The notes under the pieces: generated by a model
The model's database searches: none
The model's input: the letters and a program-made list of their open reading frames with translations, nothing else
Told to the model about the DNA's origin: nothing
Shown here: one piece after another, positions 36,397 through 37,706 of the stretch
Layout: every line of letters starts with the position of its first letter
Position numbering within the stretch: the stretch's first letter is position 1
Translations under genes and position numbers: made by a program
Virus record (IMG/VR): IMGVR_UViG_3300010375_000035
Coordinates: 1-37,706 of that record
Direction: 5' to 3' (one strand)
DNA length: 37,706 bases
DNA from: a virus

Positions 36397-36612
36397 TTAG
36401 GCTCGTTTCGCCCAATAGACAGTTCTAATTATGATGATCAGTGGGATCATAATCGGCCACATAGAAGAAAGCGCCAGCACCACCGCGAAACAACCGACGA
36501 ATCCAGGCAAAGATTTGACAGCCTCCTGCGCGCCTTCAGTTTGGGCAACGGATGCGCCAATGAATGCGCATGCGATCCATGCGCATATGAAATAAGTAGC
36601 CGCAAAGTTCAC
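36397..36612 (-). CDS. Small two-helix membrane protein A
   Basis: 71 residues, GTG start overlapping the previous stop (GTGA). Two hydrophobic segments: residues about 3-22 (ATYFICAWIACAFIGASVA) and 38-66 (GFVGCFAVVLALSSMWPIMI then PLIIIIRTV), ending YWAKRA with positive charges inside. DNA is more AT-rich than average. No holin signature or nearby lysis genes, so it is not called a holin. Coupled with the next membrane protein and DUF6745 gene. Confidence 0.65.
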   Translation of the reverse strand: MNFAATYFICAWIACAFIGASVAQTEGAQEAVKSLPGFVGCFAVVLALSSMWPIMIPLIIIIRTVYWAKRA

Positions 36613-36836
36613 GTCCGCTTCCCCCGCGCACGCAATTTCTCGATCGCTTGCAATAGGCTATTGCGCAGCCACATCCCGACGAAGACAGGCCATGCCGCCG
36701 CAATCGCGATGATGAAGAGAACCTGATACCAGCGCGAAGCCGTGCGGTCCCACGCAGTCATGGTCGAGCCGTTCAGTACACCGACGAGCGTCAGAGCCAG
36801 CGCGAGAATGATGCCGATGAGATAGATGTAGATCAC
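36609..36836 (-). CDS. Small two-helix membrane protein B
   Basis: 75 residues from GTG 36836, with GGAG ten bases upstream. A longer frame to 36896 runs into the DUF6745 gene and is less likely. Two helices: IYIYLIGIILALALTLVGVL and WYQVLFIIAIAAAWPVFVGM; the loop has TMTAWDRTASR. C-terminal LRARGKRT is basic. The stop overlaps the start of membrane protein A. Unknown function. Confidence 0.65.
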   Translation of the reverse strand: MIYIYLIGIILALALTLVGVLNGSTMTAWDRTASRWYQVLFIIAIAAAWPVFVGMWLRNSLLQAIEKLRARGKRT

Positions 36837-36840
36837 AGCA

Positions 36841-37706
36841 TCACGTCTCCAGAACAGGCTTATACGTCTCAGCGGTTTCCCCGAACGTCCATGCAACGGC
36901 CTCGTGCGCCGTGCGCATGGTCGGGGGCACCCTGATCATATATTCCTTGAAGCGCGCATCTGACGGAGCGCGGACTGCCGCACCTGCGGCATCGCCGAAG
37001 GCTGCGATAGCTTCTTCGCGCGACATCACGCCGTCGGGCTCCGGCGTCGAATTGAGCACGCGCACCATGACGATCGGTTCGTCGTCAGTTACCTCTTTGC
37101 GGTACAAGAGGCCAACCGAATCTCGGTGGATGATCTTGGCGTCGGTGTCGAGCAGATAGCGGATCGCGCCATAGCGCTCAATCATCACGCGCCGAAGTTC
37201 GGCATTGCTCTCAGCCGTAATATGTTCGGTCGTGATGCTCTTCGGATTCTCAATAATGTCGGATGGAACGATGACACCATGCACAGCATGGATAGCCCAA
37301 CCGTCGCGATACGCGATTGCTGGACCGTCTGCGCAATGCAGGCGCCCCTGATCGTCGCGATTGACTACGCTTGGACGGTCGCTGATAGCGAGCACGTTTT
37401 CGTGCCACCAGACCCAACCGCATGACTTCGACAGTTGTTCGTCGATCTCGAATCTTTCGAGAACGGGATCGCTCCAGCCGAGCACGTCGCGCATGAAGGC
37501 GACATACGCAATCCAGCTGGCCCAGAAAGCGCCACCGCGGGAGTTGTAGAGAGCCGACCTGACCTGCGACCCGACCTGCGACCCGACCTGCGACCAGACC
37601 TGCGACTCGACCTGCGACCAGACCTGCGACTCGACCTGCGACCTGACCTGCGACTCGACCTGCGACCCGACCTGCGACCAGACCTGCGACCTGACCTGCG
37701 ACCAGA
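36841..37706 (-). CDS. DUF6745 protein with SQV repeat, N-terminus cut by window edge
   Basis: The frame is open from the window edge at 37706 to TGA 36841-36843 (at least 288 residues read here). An internal ATG at 37494 is not the true start. The N-terminal part is twelve tetrapeptides W/G/E/R-S-Q-V, then a short aromatic linker ([12 protein letters not shown]). The main domain has [37 protein letters not shown], then [17 protein letters not shown] and [10 protein letters not shown], the DUF6745 pattern. DUF6745 is of unknown function and is widely seen with QV repeats. The stop lies just before a coupled membrane protein gene. A structural, repeat-tethered, membrane-linked protein is a guess. 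Confidence 0.85.
   Translation of the reverse strand, partial: WSQVRSQVWSQVGSQVESQVRSQVESQVWSQVESQVWSQVGSQVGSQVRSALYNSRGGAFWASWIAYVAFMRDVLGWSDPVLERFEIDEQLSKSCGWVWWHENVLAISDRPSVVNRDDQGRLHCADGPAIAYRDGWAIHAVHGVIVPSDIIENPKSITTEHITAESNAELRRVMIERYGAIRYLLDTDAKIIHRDSVGLLYRKEVTDDEPIVMVRVLNSTPEPDGVMSREEAIAAFGDAAGAAVRAPSDARFKEYMIRVPPTMRTAHEAVAWTFGETAETYKPVLET
37561..37704. repeat. 12-bp tandem repeat encoding [WGER]-S-Q-V
   Basis: Twelve uninterrupted 12-base units GACCTGCGACNN (plus strand), of which only the last two bases change: CC, CC, CA, TC, CA, TC, CT, TC, CC, CA, CT, CA. The minus-strand reading is one variable codon (GGG, TGG, GAG or AGG) plus TCG-CAG-GTC. It runs to the edge, so the total count is unknown. 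Confidence 0.97.

Noticed and set aside
36101-36415. 104-residue minus-strand frame across the gap
   Set aside because: Starts inside the membrane protein A gene, Arg/Cys/His-rich without order, no ribosome site; the two tiny ORFs fit better.
36397-36836. Holin pair for lysis
   Set aside because: Two-helix shape fits, but no endolysin or spanin is nearby and the genes are linked to DUF6745.
37550-37706. CRISPR-like array
   Set aside because: Units are 12 bases with no spacers and are in frame with a DUF6745 protein.

Overview
The window is the late and packaging region of a tailed double-stranded DNA phage or prophage with a siphovirus-type HK97 head and a long non-contractile tail. Almost every gene lies on the minus strand, so the biological order runs from base 37706 down to base 1. 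DNA is GC-rich by eye, and start codons, GTGA/ATGA overlaps and AGGA/GAGG ribosome sites are typical of a phage of a high-GC Gram-negative host. Collagen-like and Cys-poor fibre proteins and the HK97-type connector genes suggest a proteobacterial host, but nothing here fixes the genus. No integrase, repressor, lysis gene, tRNA, rRNA or CRISPR array is visible. Both edges cut genes: a DUF6745 protein at the right edge (inside its tandem repeat) and a tail protein at the left edge.

Right block (37706-33335): a DUF6745 protein with an [WGER]-S-Q-V tetrapeptide repeat, two coupled two-helix membrane proteins, two tiny ORFs, a small coupled protein, and an 827-residue Toprim plus DUF3987 primase/helicase-like protein. 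A 93-base, nearly perfect inverted repeat (33231-33323) separates this from the packaging block.

Packaging and head block (33213-25487): two tiny ORFs, an HNH endonuclease, small and large terminase, a prohead protease fused to the HK97 major capsid protein (with a good internal ribosome site that could also give free capsid protein), a small protein, and a portal protein split by a complete LAGLIDADG intein. Capsid before portal is the reverse of the usual order.

Adsorption and sugar block (25490-11853), lodged between portal and connector genes: a collagen-like protein, a collagen-like tail fibre, a beta-sandwich repeat protein, a secreted PKD plus heparinase-like polysaccharide lyase, another collagen-like protein with a binding domain, then a tightly coupled cassette of about 6.7 kb. 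The cassette holds a GT8-like glycosyltransferase, a GT1-like glycosyltransferase, two related glycan-enzyme-like proteins, two SAM methyltransferases, a DUF115-like protein, a sigma-4-like HTH protein, an unknown membrane-anchored protein and small zinc/membrane proteins. Its only plus-strand gene is a small AP2/HNH-type remnant that appears to have landed in it. The likely joint role is decoration of virion proteins or of the host surface, next to the proteins that bind and cut surface glycans.

Connector and tail block (11757-1): head-tail connector, head closure, gp10-like neck protein, DUF3168 terminator, tail tube, tail assembly chaperones joined by a GGGAAAA minus-one frameshift, a 1435-residue tape measure, an Ig-like/glycine-rich fibre, and a partial tail-tip protein.
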